Assembly (NCBI RefSeq): GCF_024756275.1
Contig: NZ_JANUGQ010000023.1
Location: forward strand, 1 to 64,000
Reading direction: 5' to 3'
DNA length: 64,000 nucleotides
Origin: Streptomyces pyxinae
Lineage (GTDB): Bacteria; Actinomycetota; Actinomycetes; Streptomycetales; Streptomycetaceae
Part shown: piece by piece, positions 1 to 9,293 of the stretch
Layout of the letters: each line of letters starts with the position of its first letter
Position numbering within the stretch: position 1 is the stretch's first letter
Program-made: the position numbers and the translations under genes
Notes under the pieces: model-generated
What the model saw: the letters and a program-made list of their open reading frames with translations, nothing else
Told to the model about the DNA's origin: nothing
The model's database searches: none

Positions 1-3000
1 GTGGAGACACCGGAGGCCCGCCCGGCCACCGCGCTCGTCCCGGCGGTGGACCCGGTGGAGGCGGAGTTCTGGGCGACCGTGGAGCGGGAGGACCTGGGGG
101 CGCTCGCGGAGACCCTGGACATCGCCGCCGGGGACGCGTTCAGCGACGTACTGCCGAGGCTGTCGTCGTGGCGGCGCCGGCGCAAGGAGCAGTCCGCGAT
201 CGAGGACCGGTGCTACCGCGAAGCGTGGCAGCGCCTGGGCGGGATCCCCCCGGCCGGTCCCGGCGGCACCTGGCTGCTGGCCGTGCCGGAGGAGGAGAAC
301 GAGCGGATCGCCGCCGTCCGTACCGCGCTCACCGCGCGCGGCGCGGTGCTGCGGACGGTGGTCGTCCGGGCCGACGACGACCGGGCCGGGCTGGCCGGGG
401 AACTCGCCGGGCTCGGGCCGGAACCGGTCGACGGGGTGTTGTCCCTGCTGCTCACCGGCGACCCCGTGCTGCCCACCCTGCTGCTCGTCCAGGCCCTGGG
501 CGACGCGGGGATCGACGCCCCGCTGTGGTGTCTCACCTCGGGCGCGGTGGCGGTGAGCGGTGCCGACGCCGTACGCGACCCCCGGCACACCCAGGTCTGG
601 GGCCTGGGCCGGACGGCCGCCCTCGAACTTCCGCGCCGCTGGGGCGGATTGATCGACCTTCCGGAGACCGTGGACGACCGGGCCGGCGGGTGCCTGGTGG
701 ATGTGCTCGGGCAGATCCGCGCGGGCCGGTGGGCGGAGGACCAGCTCGCCGTACGCGCCTCCGGCGTCTTCGCCCGGCGGCTCGCCCACGCGCCCGCCCG
801 CCCCGCCATCCGCGACTGGCGGCCCCGGGGCACCGTGCTGATCACCGGCGGTACCGGCGCGCTGGGCGGCCATGTCGCCCGCTGGCTGGCGCGCGGCGGC
901 GCCGAGCACCTCGTCCTCACCAGCCGCCGGGGCGCCGAGGCCCCGGGCGCCGGTGCGCTCCGGGCCGAACTGGAGGCCCTCGGTGTCCGGGTCACGCTCG
1001 CCGCCTGCGATGTGGCCGACCGGGACGCCGTGGCGGCCCTGCTCGCGGAGCACGCCTTCACCGCCGTGGTGCACGCCGCCGGGGTGGCCGATGCCGGTCT
1101 GGTCGACACCACCACCCCGGCCGATTTCGCCACGGCGCTCGCCGCCAAGGCCGGCGGCGCGGCCCATCTGGACGAGCTGCTGGGCGACCGCGAACTCGAC
1201 GCCTTTGTCCTCTTCTCCTCCATCTCCGGGGTCTGGGGCAGCGGCGGTCAGGCCGCCTACGCGGCCGGCAACGCCTTTCTGGACGGGCTCGCGCGCCGGC
1301 GCCGGGACCAGGGCCGCACCGCGACCGCCGTCGCCTGGGGGCCCTGGGCCGACGGCGGCATGGTCGAGGACGGGGGCGACGAGGAGCGGCTGCTCCGCCG
1401 GGGGCTGCGCGCCATGGCCCCCGCGTCGGCCGTCGCCGCCCTTCAGACCGCACTCGACCGCGACGAGACCCAGCTGACCGTCGCGGATGTGGACTGGGCG
1501 CGCTTCATCGTGCCGTTCACCCTGGGCCGCCCCAGCCCGCTGCTCGGCGACCTGCCCGAGGTGCGCGCCACCCTCGCGGAGGACGCCCCCGGGGCGGCTT
1601 CCGGACTCGGTACGGCTTCCGGTCCCGGGGCGGCTCCCGGTTCCGGGACACTGGCCGGCAGCCTGGCCGGACTGTCGCACGAGGACCGCGTACGCACCCT
1701 GGTGGACCTCGTACGCACCCATGCCGCCGCCGTCCTCGGTCACCGGGGAGCGGGCGCCGTGGAGGCCGACCGGCCGTTCCGCGACCTCGGCTTCGACTCC
1801 CTGACCGCCGTGGAGCTGCGCGGCCGGATCAATGAGGCGACCGGTCTCGCCCTGCCCACGACCCTGGTCTTCGACCATCCGACCGCCGCGGACCTCGCCG
1901 CCCGTCTGCTCGCCGAACTCACCGGCGGGCAGGCGGTGGAGACCACGGCGCCGGTGGCCGCCGGGGAGCCGGACGAGCCGATCGCCATCGTCGGGATGGC
2001 CTGCCGTTACCCCGGCGGTGTGCGCTCGCCGGAGGATCTGTGGGAGCTGGTCGCCGCCGGCCGTGACGCGATCTCCCGCTTCCCCGGCAACCGGGGCTGG
2101 GACGTCGAGGCGCTCTACCACCCGGACCCGGACCACCCCGGCACCACCTACACCACCCGGGGCGGATTCCTGCACGACGCCGACGAGTTCGACCCCGCCG
2201 TCTTCGGGATCAGCCCGCGCGAGGCCGTCGCCATGGACCCGCAGCAGCGACTGCTGCTGGAGACCGCCTGGGAGGTCTTCGAACGCGCCGGGATCGCCCC
2301 CCACACCATGCGCTCGACCGGCACCGGGGTGTTCATCGGCTCCGGTTACCAGGACTACACGGCCCGGCCGCTCAAGGTGCCCGACGGTGTCGAGGGCTAT
2401 CTCGCCGGCGGCAACTCGGCCAGTGTGATCGCCGGCCGCCTCTCCTACACCTTCGGCCTCCAGGGCCCTTCGGTCACCGTGGACACCGCGTGCTCGTCCT
2501 CGCTGACCGCCCTCCACCTCGCCGTGCAGGCGCTGCGCACCGGCGAGTGCTCGATGGCCCTGGCCGGCGGGGTGATGGTGATGGCCGGTCCGTCCGCGTT
2601 CACCATGTCGAGCCGGCAGCGCGCGCTCGCCGCCGACGGCCGCTGCAAGGCGTTCTCGTCCTCCGCCGACGGCACCGGCTTCGCGGAGGGCGCGGGCCTG
2701 CTCCTGGTCGAGCGGCTGTCCGACGCCCGCCGCAACGGACACCAGGTCCTGGCCGTCGTACGGGGCAGCGCGGTCAACCAGGACGGCGCCTCCAACGGCC
2801 TCACCGCGCCCAGCGGCAGGGCCCAGCAGCAGGTCATCCGGCAGGCACTGGCCAACGCCCGGCTGCTCCCGGACGAGGTGGACGCCGTGGAGGCCCATGG
2901 CACCGGCACCCGGCTCGGTGACCCGATCGAGGCGCAGGCGCTGCTGGCCACCTACGGCCAGGAGCGCCCGGCGGACCGGCCGCTCTGGCTCGGCTCGCTG

Positions 3001-6000
3001 AAGTCCAACATCGGCCACGCCCAGGCGGCGGCGGGTGTCGGCGGGGTCATCAAGATGGTGATGGCCATCCGCAACGGCGTGCTGCCACGGACGCTGCATG
3101 TGGACGAGCCGACCCCGGACGTGGACTGGACCGGCGGACAGGTGCGCCTGCTGACCGAGCCGGCCCCCTGGCCCGACCGGGACAGGCCCCGGCGGGCGGC
3201 CGTCTCCTCGTTCGGGATGAGCGGCACCAATGTGCACACCATCATCGAGCAGGCCCCGGAGCCCGCGCCCCCGGCGGACCCGCGGCCCCCGGCGGCGGCG
3301 CCCGGCGGGAGCGTACCGGCCCCGGCGGAGGCGGCGCCCGCGTCGGAAGAGGCCGCGCCCGGTCGTGAGGAGTCGGCAGCCGCCCGACTCGCGCGGGCGG
3401 GAACACCGGGCGCCTCACCCCTGGAGGTGTTCCCGTGGGCGCTGTCCGCGAAGTCCGGCGCCTCCCTGCGCGAGCAGGCGCACCGGCTGCTGAACCACCT
3501 CGACCGCACCGAGGACCTCTCCCTGCCCGGCGTGGGCCGCGCCCTCGTCACCACACGCACCCAGCTGGAGCAGCGGGCCGTGGTCGTCGGCCGCGACCGG
3601 GCGGAACTGCGGTCCGGGCTGGCCGCGCTCGCCGCCGGTGAGCCCGCCGACTCCGTGGTCCAGGGCACCGCCGGGGCCGCCGGCAAAGTGGCCTTCGTCT
3701 TCCCCGGCCATGGCTCGCAGTGGCCCGGGATGGCCCGGGAACTCCTGGACACCGCCCCGGTGTTCGCCGCGGAGGCGAGGGCCTGCGCCGAGGCGTTCGC
3801 CCCGTACACCGACTGGTCACTGCTCGACGTGCTGCGTGCCGCGCCGGGTGCGCCGGGACTGGACGAGGTGGAGGTGGCCCAGCCCGCGCTGTTCACGGTG
3901 ATGGTGTCGCTGGCCGCCCTGTGGCGGTCGTACGGTGTGACGCCCGCCGCCGTCGTCGGCCACTCGCAGGGCGAGGTCGCCGCCGCGTATGTCGCGGGCG
4001 CCCTGACCCTGGACGACGCGGCCCGGATCGTGGCCCTGCGCAGCCGGACGCTGACCACCCTGGTGGGCAGGGGCGCGATGCTCGCCGTGGCCATGCCCGC
4101 CGACCGGGCCCGCGCCCGGCTGACCGGGTACGGGGACCGGCTGGCGGTCGCCGCCGTCAATGGGCCGGCCGCCGTGACCGTCACCGGAGAGCCCGGGGCC
4201 GTCGACGAACTCCTCGCGGAGCTCAGGGCCGAGGGCGTGCGGGTGCGGAAGGTGCGCGGCGCCACCGGAGCCGGGCACTCCGCCCAGGTCGAGAGCCTCC
4301 GCCCCGAACTGCTTGAGCTGCTGGCCCCGGTCACGCCGCGCCCGGCGGACCTCCCCTTCTATTCCACGGTGACCGGTGCGGCGCTGGACACCACGGCCCT
4401 GGACGCCGGCTACTGGTACCGCAACGCCCGTCACACCGTGGAGTTCGAGCGGACCGTACGGGCGCTGCTGGCGGACGGACACGGCGTGTTCGTGGAGTGC
4501 GGTCCGCATCCGCTGCTGGCCGGCGCCGTACAGGAGATCGCTGAGGAGGCCGGTGCCGAGGCCGTGACCGGCGCCTCGCTGCGCAGGGACCAGGGCGGTA
4601 TGCCCCGCTTCCTGCGCTCCCTGGCCGAACTGCACGTACTCGGCGTGCCGGTGGACTGGACGGCCCCGTTCGCCGGGCATCCGGTACGCCGGGTCGACCT
4701 GCCGACGTACGCCTTCCAGCGGCAGCGCTACTGGCTGGAGGACGCCGACCCGGCGGCCGCGAGCGCCGACCCCGCGGAGACCCGGTTCTGGCACCTGGTG
4801 GAGAGCGCCACGGAGGCGGCGGGCACCATGGAGGCGGCGGGCGGCACAGCCACGGCGGGCACCGGGTACGCGACCGGCACCACGGGGACGGCGGGCGCCA
4901 CGAGCGCGGCGGACCTCACGAGCGCGACCGGCGCCACGAGCGCGGCGGACCTCACGAGCGCGACCGGCGCCACGAGCGCGGCGGACCTCACGAGCGCGAC
5001 CGGCGCCACGAGCGCGGCGGACCTCACGGACCTGGCGGACACAACGGCCCTGGTGGACCTCACCGACACGGCGGACAGGGCAGCCGCACCGGTCGCATCG
5101 GGCACACCGGCTGCCCCGGCTGCCCCGGGTGCCGAACCGGTCGATCTCACAGTCGAGTTCGGGGCCGAGGGCGCCGCCCTGGTCGCGCCCGCGCTGCCGG
5201 TGCTGGCCGAGTGGCGGCGGCGCGGCCGGGAGAAGTCCACGGTGGACGGCTGGCGTTACCGGGTCTCCTTCCGCCGGCTGACCGACCACCCGGACCCCGG
5301 TCTGGAGGGTCTGTGGCTCGCCGTCCTCCCCGCCGGACTGGCGGACGAGGAGTGGGCGCCCTGCGTCGTCGGGGTGCTCGGCGCCCATGGCGCCAAGGTG
5401 CGAGTGGTCGAACTCCCCGTCGACTGCGGCCGGGCGGAGGCCGCCGACCGGCTCGCCGGGGAACTCCACGGCGAACAGCCCGCCGGTGTCCTCTCGATGC
5501 TCGGTCTCGCCCCCGGCCACCACCCGGCCCACCCGGCGCTCTCCGCGAGCCTCGCCGGGACCGTCACCCTGATCCAGGCGCTGGGTGACCTGGACGTCCG
5601 GGCCCCGCTGTGGTGCGCGACCCGGGGGGCCGTCTCCACCGGGGCCGGTGACCCGCCGCGCGACGCCGGACAGGCCCAGCTCTGGGGCCTGGGCCTCGTC
5701 GCCGCGCTGGAACTGCCCCGGCGCTGGGGCGGTCTGGTCGACCTGCCCGAGGAGCTGGACGAGCACGGGCTGCGCCGGCTGGTCGGGGTACTGGCCCAGC
5801 ACGACGAGGACCAGCTCGCGGTACGCGCCGACGGGGTGTTCGGCCGGCGCCTGCTCCGGGCGCGGCCCGCCGGCCCGGCGCCCGCCACCGGGTGGCAGCC
5901 GCGCGGCACGGTGCTGGTCACCGGCGGAACCGGCGGAGTCGGGCGGCACCTCGCCCGCTGGCTGGCCGGCGCGGGCGCCCGGCACCTGGTGCTCACCAGC

Positions 6001-7887
6001 AGGAGCGGACCCGACGCCCCCGGAGCGGCGGAACTGCGCGCGGAGCTGACCGCCCTGGGCGCCGAAGTCACCGTCGCCGCCTGCGACATGGCCGACCGCG
6101 AGGCGGTCGCGCGGCTGCTCGCCGGCATCGAGTCCCGGTACCCGCTCACCGCCGTGCTGCACGCCGCCGGCACCGCGCGCTCGTCCCTGCTGGCCGACGC
6201 CGGACTGGACGAATTCGCGGAGGCCGCCGCCGCCAAGGTGGGCGGGGCCGTCCACCTGGACGAACTGCTCGGCGGCCGGGAGCTGGACGCGTTCGTGCTC
6301 TTCGCCTCCGGCGCCGGCGTCTGGGGCAGCGGCGGCCAGGCGTCGTACGCCGCCGCCAACGCCTTCCTCGACGCCCTGGCGCTGCGGAGGCGGGCCCGGG
6401 GCCTGGCCGCCACCTCGGTCGCCTGGGGCGGCTGGGCCGGCGGCGGCATGGTGGACGAGGCGGTCCGGGAGCGCGGCGAGAAGCGCGGCCTGGGCTTCAT
6501 GGAACCCGGGCTCGCGATCTCCGCCCTGCGCCAGGCCGTCGAACACGACGAGACGGCCCTGACCGTCGCCCCGATCGACTGGGAGAAGTTCCTGCCCGCC
6601 TTCACCGTGGGCCGGCCCAGTCCGCTGCTGGCCGAACTGCCGGACGTACGGCGGCTGCTGGCCGAGGAACGAGCGGCCGGCCAGAAGCCCGGCACCGGAG
6701 CCGGGGCGCCGGCGGCCGAACTGGCCGGACTCGCGGAGCTCGACCCGGCCGAGCGCGAGGAACGGCTGCTGGAGCACATCCGCTCCCAGACCGCCGTGGT
6801 CCTCGGCTACCCGTCGGCCGGGGACGTACCGCCCGCCGCGCAGTTCCTGGAGCTCGGCTTCGACTCGCTCACCGCGCTCGACCTGCGCCGGCGCCTGGCG
6901 GCGGCGACCGGTCTCACCCTGCCCGCCGGACTGGCCTTCGACCACCCCACGCCCGCCCGGCTCGCCGGGCACCTCGCGACGCGGCTCCGGGGCACCGGCC
7001 GGGCCACCGCCGATGAGCGGCCCACCGATCTGCTCGTACAGCTCTACCGGCACGCCGGCGAGCAGGGAACGGCCGCCGAGGCGATGGGGATGCTGAGGGA
7101 GGTGGCCCGCTTCCGGCCCTCCTTCGAGCGGCCCGAGGAACTGGCCGCCCCGCCCGCCCCGGTGCGCTTCTCACGGAGCGACCGCGGTTACGCGCTGATG
7201 TGCTTCTCGCCGTATGTCGTACCGGCCGGGGCGCACCAGTACGCGCGCTTCGCCGCGCCCTTCCGCGACCGGCTGGACCTGTGGGCGCTCACCCACCCCG
7301 GGTACGAGCCGGGCGAGCCGGTCCCGTCCGACGCGGACGCGGTGCTCCGGCTGCACGCCCGGACCGTGCGGGAGTGCGCCGGCGGCAAGCCCGTCGTCCT
7401 GCTCGGCTACTCCTCGGGCGGCTGGATCGCCCACGGCGTGGCGGCGCGGCTGGAGGCCCTGGGCGAGCCGCCGGCCGCCGTGGTGATGGTCGACAGTTTC
7501 AGCCGCGAGATCCCCTTCGACCACCGGGTGCTCAACGCGATGGCGCAGGCCCAGTCCCAGCGCCTGGACTACCTGAGGTCCGGCGGCGAACAGCTCACCG
7601 CGATGGGCCGTTACCTGCGCGTCTTCGACGACTGGGCCGCGCCGGAGATCGCCGCGCCGACCCTGCTCGTCCGGGCGAGCGAGCCCATGACGGCCGGGGC
7701 CGCCGGCGGCGACGGGCGCGCGGCACCGCCCGGGCACGTGGACACGGTGGTCGAAGTGCCGGGAAACCACTACTCGATGATGGAGGACCACGCCGCCACC
7801 ACCGCCGCCGCGGTGGAGTCCTGGCTGACGGACGCCGTCGCCGGGCCGTCCGGCCCCGCCGCACCCCCGGACCCGGGAACCGTGTGA
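1..7887 (+). CDS. Terminal type I polyketide synthase (partial at 5' end): KR-ACP, then KS-AT-KR-ACP-TE
   Basis: This is the C-terminal 2628 residues of a modular PKS; the first visible residues are post-AT linker, so the true start lies upstream. Domains: KR1 about 70-510 (Rossmann GTVLITGGTG from 277; Ser407, Tyr420, Asn424), ACP1 (Ser600), KS about 658-1080 (Cys831, His966, His1006), AT about 1230-1530 (GHSQGE with Ser1322; specificity motif GAGH at 1423-1426), KR2 (GTVLVTGGTG from 1969; Ser2103, Tyr2116, Asn2120), ACP2 (Ser2289) and TE (Ser2471, Asp2498, His2590, spaced as in the DEBS TE). Both KRs carry Trp eight residues before Tyr and lack LDD, so they look A-type, A1 by the Gln at Tyr-3. 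No DH or ER is present, so both modules should leave hydroxyls, as at C3 and C5 of filipin. The TE releases and cyclises the chain. PteA5-like by context; the exact gene number is not certain. Confidence 0.95.
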   Translation: METPEARPATALVPAVDPVEAEFWATVEREDLGALAETLDIAAGDAFSDVLPRLSSWRRRRKEQSAIEDRCYREAWQRLGGIPPAGPGGTWLLAVPEEENERIAAVRTALTARGAVLRTVVVRADDDRAGLAGELAGLGPEPVDGVLSLLLTGDPVLPTLLLVQALGDAGIDAPLWCLTSGAVAVSGADAVRDPRHTQVWGLGRTAALELPRRWGGLIDLPETVDDRAGGCLVDVLGQIRAGRWAEDQLAVRASGVFARRLAHAPARPAIRDWRPRGTVLITGGTGALGGHVARWLARGGAEHLVLTSRRGAEAPGAGALRAELEALGVRVTLAACDVADRDAVAALLAEHAFTAVVHAAGVADAGLVDTTTPADFATALAAKAGGAAHLDELLGDRELDAFVLFSSISGVWGSGGQAAYAAGNAFLDGLARRRRDQGRTATAVAWGPWADGGMVEDGGDEERLLRRGLRAMAPASAVAALQTALDRDETQLTVADVDWARFIVPFTLGRPSPLLGDLPEVRATLAEDAPGAASGLGTASGPGAAPGSGTLAGSLAGLSHEDRVRTLVDLVRTHAAAVLGHRGAGAVEADRPFRDLGFDSLTAVELRGRINEATGLALPTTLVFDHPTAADLAARLLAELTGGQAVETTAPVAAGEPDEPIAIVGMACRYPGGVRSPEDLWELVAAGRDAISRFPGNRGWDVEALYHPDPDHPGTTYTTRGGFLHDADEFDPAVFGISPREAVAMDPQQRLLLETAWEVFERAGIAPHTMRSTGTGVFIGSGYQDYTARPLKVPDGVEGYLAGGNSASVIAGRLSYTFGLQGPSVTVDTACSSSLTALHLAVQALRTGECSMALAGGVMVMAGPSAFTMSSRQRALAADGRCKAFSSSADGTGFAEGAGLLLVERLSDARRNGHQVLAVVRGSAVNQDGASNGLTAPSGRAQQQVIRQALANARLLPDEVDAVEAHGTGTRLGDPIEAQALLATYGQERPADRPLWLGSLKSNIGHAQAAAGVGGVIKMVMAIRNGVLPRTLHVDEPTPDVDWTGGQVRLLTEPAPWPDRDRPRRAAVSSFGMSGTNVHTIIEQAPEPAPPADPRPPAAAPGGSVPAPAEAAPASEEAAPGREESAAARLARAGTPGASPLEVFPWALSAKSGASLREQAHRLLNHLDRTEDLSLPGVGRALVTTRTQLEQRAVVVGRDRAELRSGLAALAAGEPADSVVQGTAGAAGKVAFVFPGHGSQWPGMARELLDTAPVFAAEARACAEAFAPYTDWSLLDVLRAAPGAPGLDEVEVAQPALFTVMVSLAALWRSYGVTPAAVVGHSQGEVAAAYVAGALTLDDAARIVALRSRTLTTLVGRGAMLAVAMPADRARARLTGYGDRLAVAAVNGPAAVTVTGEPGAVDELLAELRAEGVRVRKVRGATGAGHSAQVESLRPELLELLAPVTPRPADLPFYSTVTGAALDTTALDAGYWYRNARHTVEFERTVRALLADGHGVFVECGPHPLLAGAVQEIAEEAGAEAVTGASLRRDQGGMPRFLRSLAELHVLGVPVDWTAPFAGHPVRRVDLPTYAFQRQRYWLEDADPAAASADPAETRFWHLVESATEAAGTMEAAGGTATAGTGYATGTTGTAGATSAADLTSATGATSAADLTSATGATSAADLTSATGATSAADLTDLADTTALVDLTDTADRAAAPVASGTPAAPAAPGAEPVDLTVEFGAEGAALVAPALPVLAEWRRRGREKSTVDGWRYRVSFRRLTDHPDPGLEGLWLAVLPAGLADEEWAPCVVGVLGAHGAKVRVVELPVDCGRAEAADRLAGELHGEQPAGVLSMLGLAPGHHPAHPALSASLAGTVTLIQALGDLDVRAPLWCATRGAVSTGAGDPPRDAGQAQLWGLGLVAALELPRRWGGLVDLPEELDEHGLRRLVGVLAQHDEDQLAVRADGVFGRRLLRARPAGPAPATGWQPRGTVLVTGGTGGVGRHLARWLAGAGARHLVLTSRSGPDAPGAAELRAELTALGAEVTVAACDMADREAVARLLAGIESRYPLTAVLHAAGTARSSLLADAGLDEFAEAAAAKVGGAVHLDELLGGRELDAFVLFASGAGVWGSGGQASYAAANAFLDALALRRRARGLAATSVAWGGWAGGGMVDEAVRERGEKRGLGFMEPGLAISALRQAVEHDETALTVAPIDWEKFLPAFTVGRPSPLLAELPDVRRLLAEERAAGQKPGTGAGAPAAELAGLAELDPAEREERLLEHIRSQTAVVLGYPSAGDVPPAAQFLELGFDSLTALDLRRRLAAATGLTLPAGLAFDHPTPARLAGHLATRLRGTGRATADERPTDLLVQLYRHAGEQGTAAEAMGMLREVARFRPSFERPEELAAPPAPVRFSRSDRGYALMCFSPYVVPAGAHQYARFAAPFRDRLDLWALTHPGYEPGEPVPSDADAVLRLHARTVRECAGGKPVVLLGYSSGGWIAHGVAARLEALGEPPAAVVMVDSFSREIPFDHRVLNAMAQAQSQRLDYLRSGGEQLTAMGRYLRVFDDWAAPEIAAPTLLVRASEPMTAGAAGGDGRAAPPGHVDTVVEVPGNHYSMMEDHAATTAAAVESWLTDAVAGPSGPAAPPDPGTV
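4894..5028 (+). repeat. 36-bp tandem repeat inside the PKS post-AT linker
   Basis: A perfect 36-bp unit is repeated about 3.6 times; copies begin at 4900, 4936, 4972 and 5008. It encodes a 12-residue unit, GATSAADLTSAT, in an Ala/Thr/Gly-rich insertion of roughly 100 residues between the FWHLVES helix and the WRRRGREKS segment of the KR2 structural subdomain. The first module in this protein has a normal short segment in the same place. The identical copies point to recent slippage expansion of a linker. Confidence 0.9.
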
Positions 7888-7981
7888 CCGGGCCGTACCC
7901 CCGGGGGGCCCGGCCCTCCTGGCAAGAACCGCCACCACCGCGAACACCCCAGTCCGGCCAGAGCAGATGTGGGAGAGAGAC

Positions 7982-9238
7982 ATGACGAAGCCGCTCTACG
8001 AGATGGGTGAGACCCCGCCGCTCGGTGAAGTCCCGCACCGGATGTACGCCTCGGTGATCCGCCAGAACCGCTTCGGGGAACCGAAGCAGGCGTTCCGCAC
8101 CGAGGTGGTCGACACCCCCGCCGTGGGCCGGGGCCAGGTGCTGGTCTATGTGATGGCCGCCGGCATCAACTACAACAACGTCTGGTCCTCGCTGGGCAAG
8201 CCGGTCGATGTGATCGGGACGCGCCAGCGCGCGGGCGAGCCGGAGGACTTCCACATCGGCGGCTCGGAGGCGTCCGGTGTGGTGTGGGCCGTCGGCGAGG
8301 GCGTCCGCAGTGTGAAGGTGGGCGACCAGGTGCTGCTCACCAGCGGCCAGTGGGACGAGACCGCCGAGGACATCCGGATGGGGACGGATCCACTGGTCTC
8401 GGAGAGCATCAAAGCCTGGGGGTACGAGACCAACTACGGCTCCTTCGCCCAGTTCTGCCGCGTCGACGAGTACCAGTGCCACCCCAAGCCCGCCCGGCTG
8501 TCGTGGGAGGAGTCGGCGGCCTTCCTGCTCACCGGACCCACCGCCTACCGGCAGCTGTTCGGCTGGCAGGGCCACACGGTGCGCCCCGGCGACCCGGTAC
8601 TGATCTGGGGCGGCGCGGGCGGCCTCGGCTCGATGGCCATCCAGCTCGTCCGGATGGCCGGCGGCATCCCGATCGCCGTGGTCTCCGACGACGACCGCGC
8701 CGCCTACTGCCGCCGCCTCGGCGCCGAAGGCACCGTCAACCGGCGCGACTTCGACCACTGGGGCCGGCTGCCCGACGCCGGGGACACCGAGGCCTTCGCG
8801 CGGTTCCTGCGCGGCGCCCGGGGGGTCGGCAAGAGGATCTGGGAGATCCTCGGGGAGCGCAGGTCCCCCCGGATCGTGCTGGAGCACAGCGGCCAGGACA
8901 CCCTGCCCACCTCGATGTACCTCTGCGACAACGCCGGCATGGTGGTGATCTGCGGCGGCACCTCCGGCTACAACGGCGATGTGGACCTGCGCCATCTGTG
9001 GATGCGCTCCAAGCGCCTCCAGGGCTCGCACTACGCCGACGCCCGCCAGTGCCGCGAGGTCATCAGCCTGGTCGGCGCCGGGACGCTCGACCCCTGTCTG
9101 TCCGCCTGCGAGGGCTTCGAGGACATCGGACGGATGCACCAGATGATGTACGACAACGTGCACCCCTCCGGAAACATGGCCGTCCTGGTGAACGCACCCC
9201 GGCGCGGCGAGACCACGCTCGAACTACCGGCCGCCTGA
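7982..9238 (+). CDS. pteB: Crotonyl-CoA carboxylase/reductase-like enzyme, predicted 2-alkylmalonyl-CoA (hexylmalonyl-CoA) synthase
   Basis: A 418-residue member of the medium-chain dehydrogenase/reductase superfamily, CCR branch. Such enzymes reductively carboxylate 2-enoyl-CoA with NADPH and CO2 to give alkylmalonyl-CoA extender units. Visible CCR features are the YNNVWSS segment, a GYETNYG segment (the primary CCR at 40690-42132 has GFETNFG), the nucleotide-binding stretch LIWGGAGGLGSMAIQL, and a conserved His in QGSHYAD. The start at 7982 has GGGAGAGA five bases upstream; an in-frame ATG at 7967 has no such signal. It lies 94 bp behind the PKS and ahead of the P450 genes, the PteB position in filipin clusters, so 2-octenoyl-CoA to hexylmalonyl-CoA is the likely reaction. 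The chain length is inferred from context, not read from the sequence. Confidence 0.88.
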   Translation: MTKPLYEMGETPPLGEVPHRMYASVIRQNRFGEPKQAFRTEVVDTPAVGRGQVLVYVMAAGINYNNVWSSLGKPVDVIGTRQRAGEPEDFHIGGSEASGVVWAVGEGVRSVKVGDQVLLTSGQWDETAEDIRMGTDPLVSESIKAWGYETNYGSFAQFCRVDEYQCHPKPARLSWEESAAFLLTGPTAYRQLFGWQGHTVRPGDPVLIWGGAGGLGSMAIQLVRMAGGIPIAVVSDDDRAAYCRRLGAEGTVNRRDFDHWGRLPDAGDTEAFARFLRGARGVGKRIWEILGERRSPRIVLEHSGQDTLPTSMYLCDNAGMVVICGGTSGYNGDVDLRHLWMRSKRLQGSHYADARQCREVISLVGAGTLDPCLSACEGFEDIGRMHQMMYDNVHPSGNMAVLVNAPRRGETTLELPAA

Positions 9239-9293
9239 CCGCCCTTCGGCCGTACGCGGTACCCCCTCCCCATCAGTGAGCGCAAGGAGAACC

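Noticed and set aside
1..3. GTG at position 1 as the true start of the PKS
   Set aside because: The protein would begin in the linker before a KR domain; no PKS starts there, so the gene continues upstream.
2952..7053. Long minus-strand open frames (460 and 1078 codons) opposite the PKS
   Set aside because: They mirror the plus-strand PKS, have low-complexity Arg/Gly/Pro composition, and show no domains. High GC at third positions creates them.
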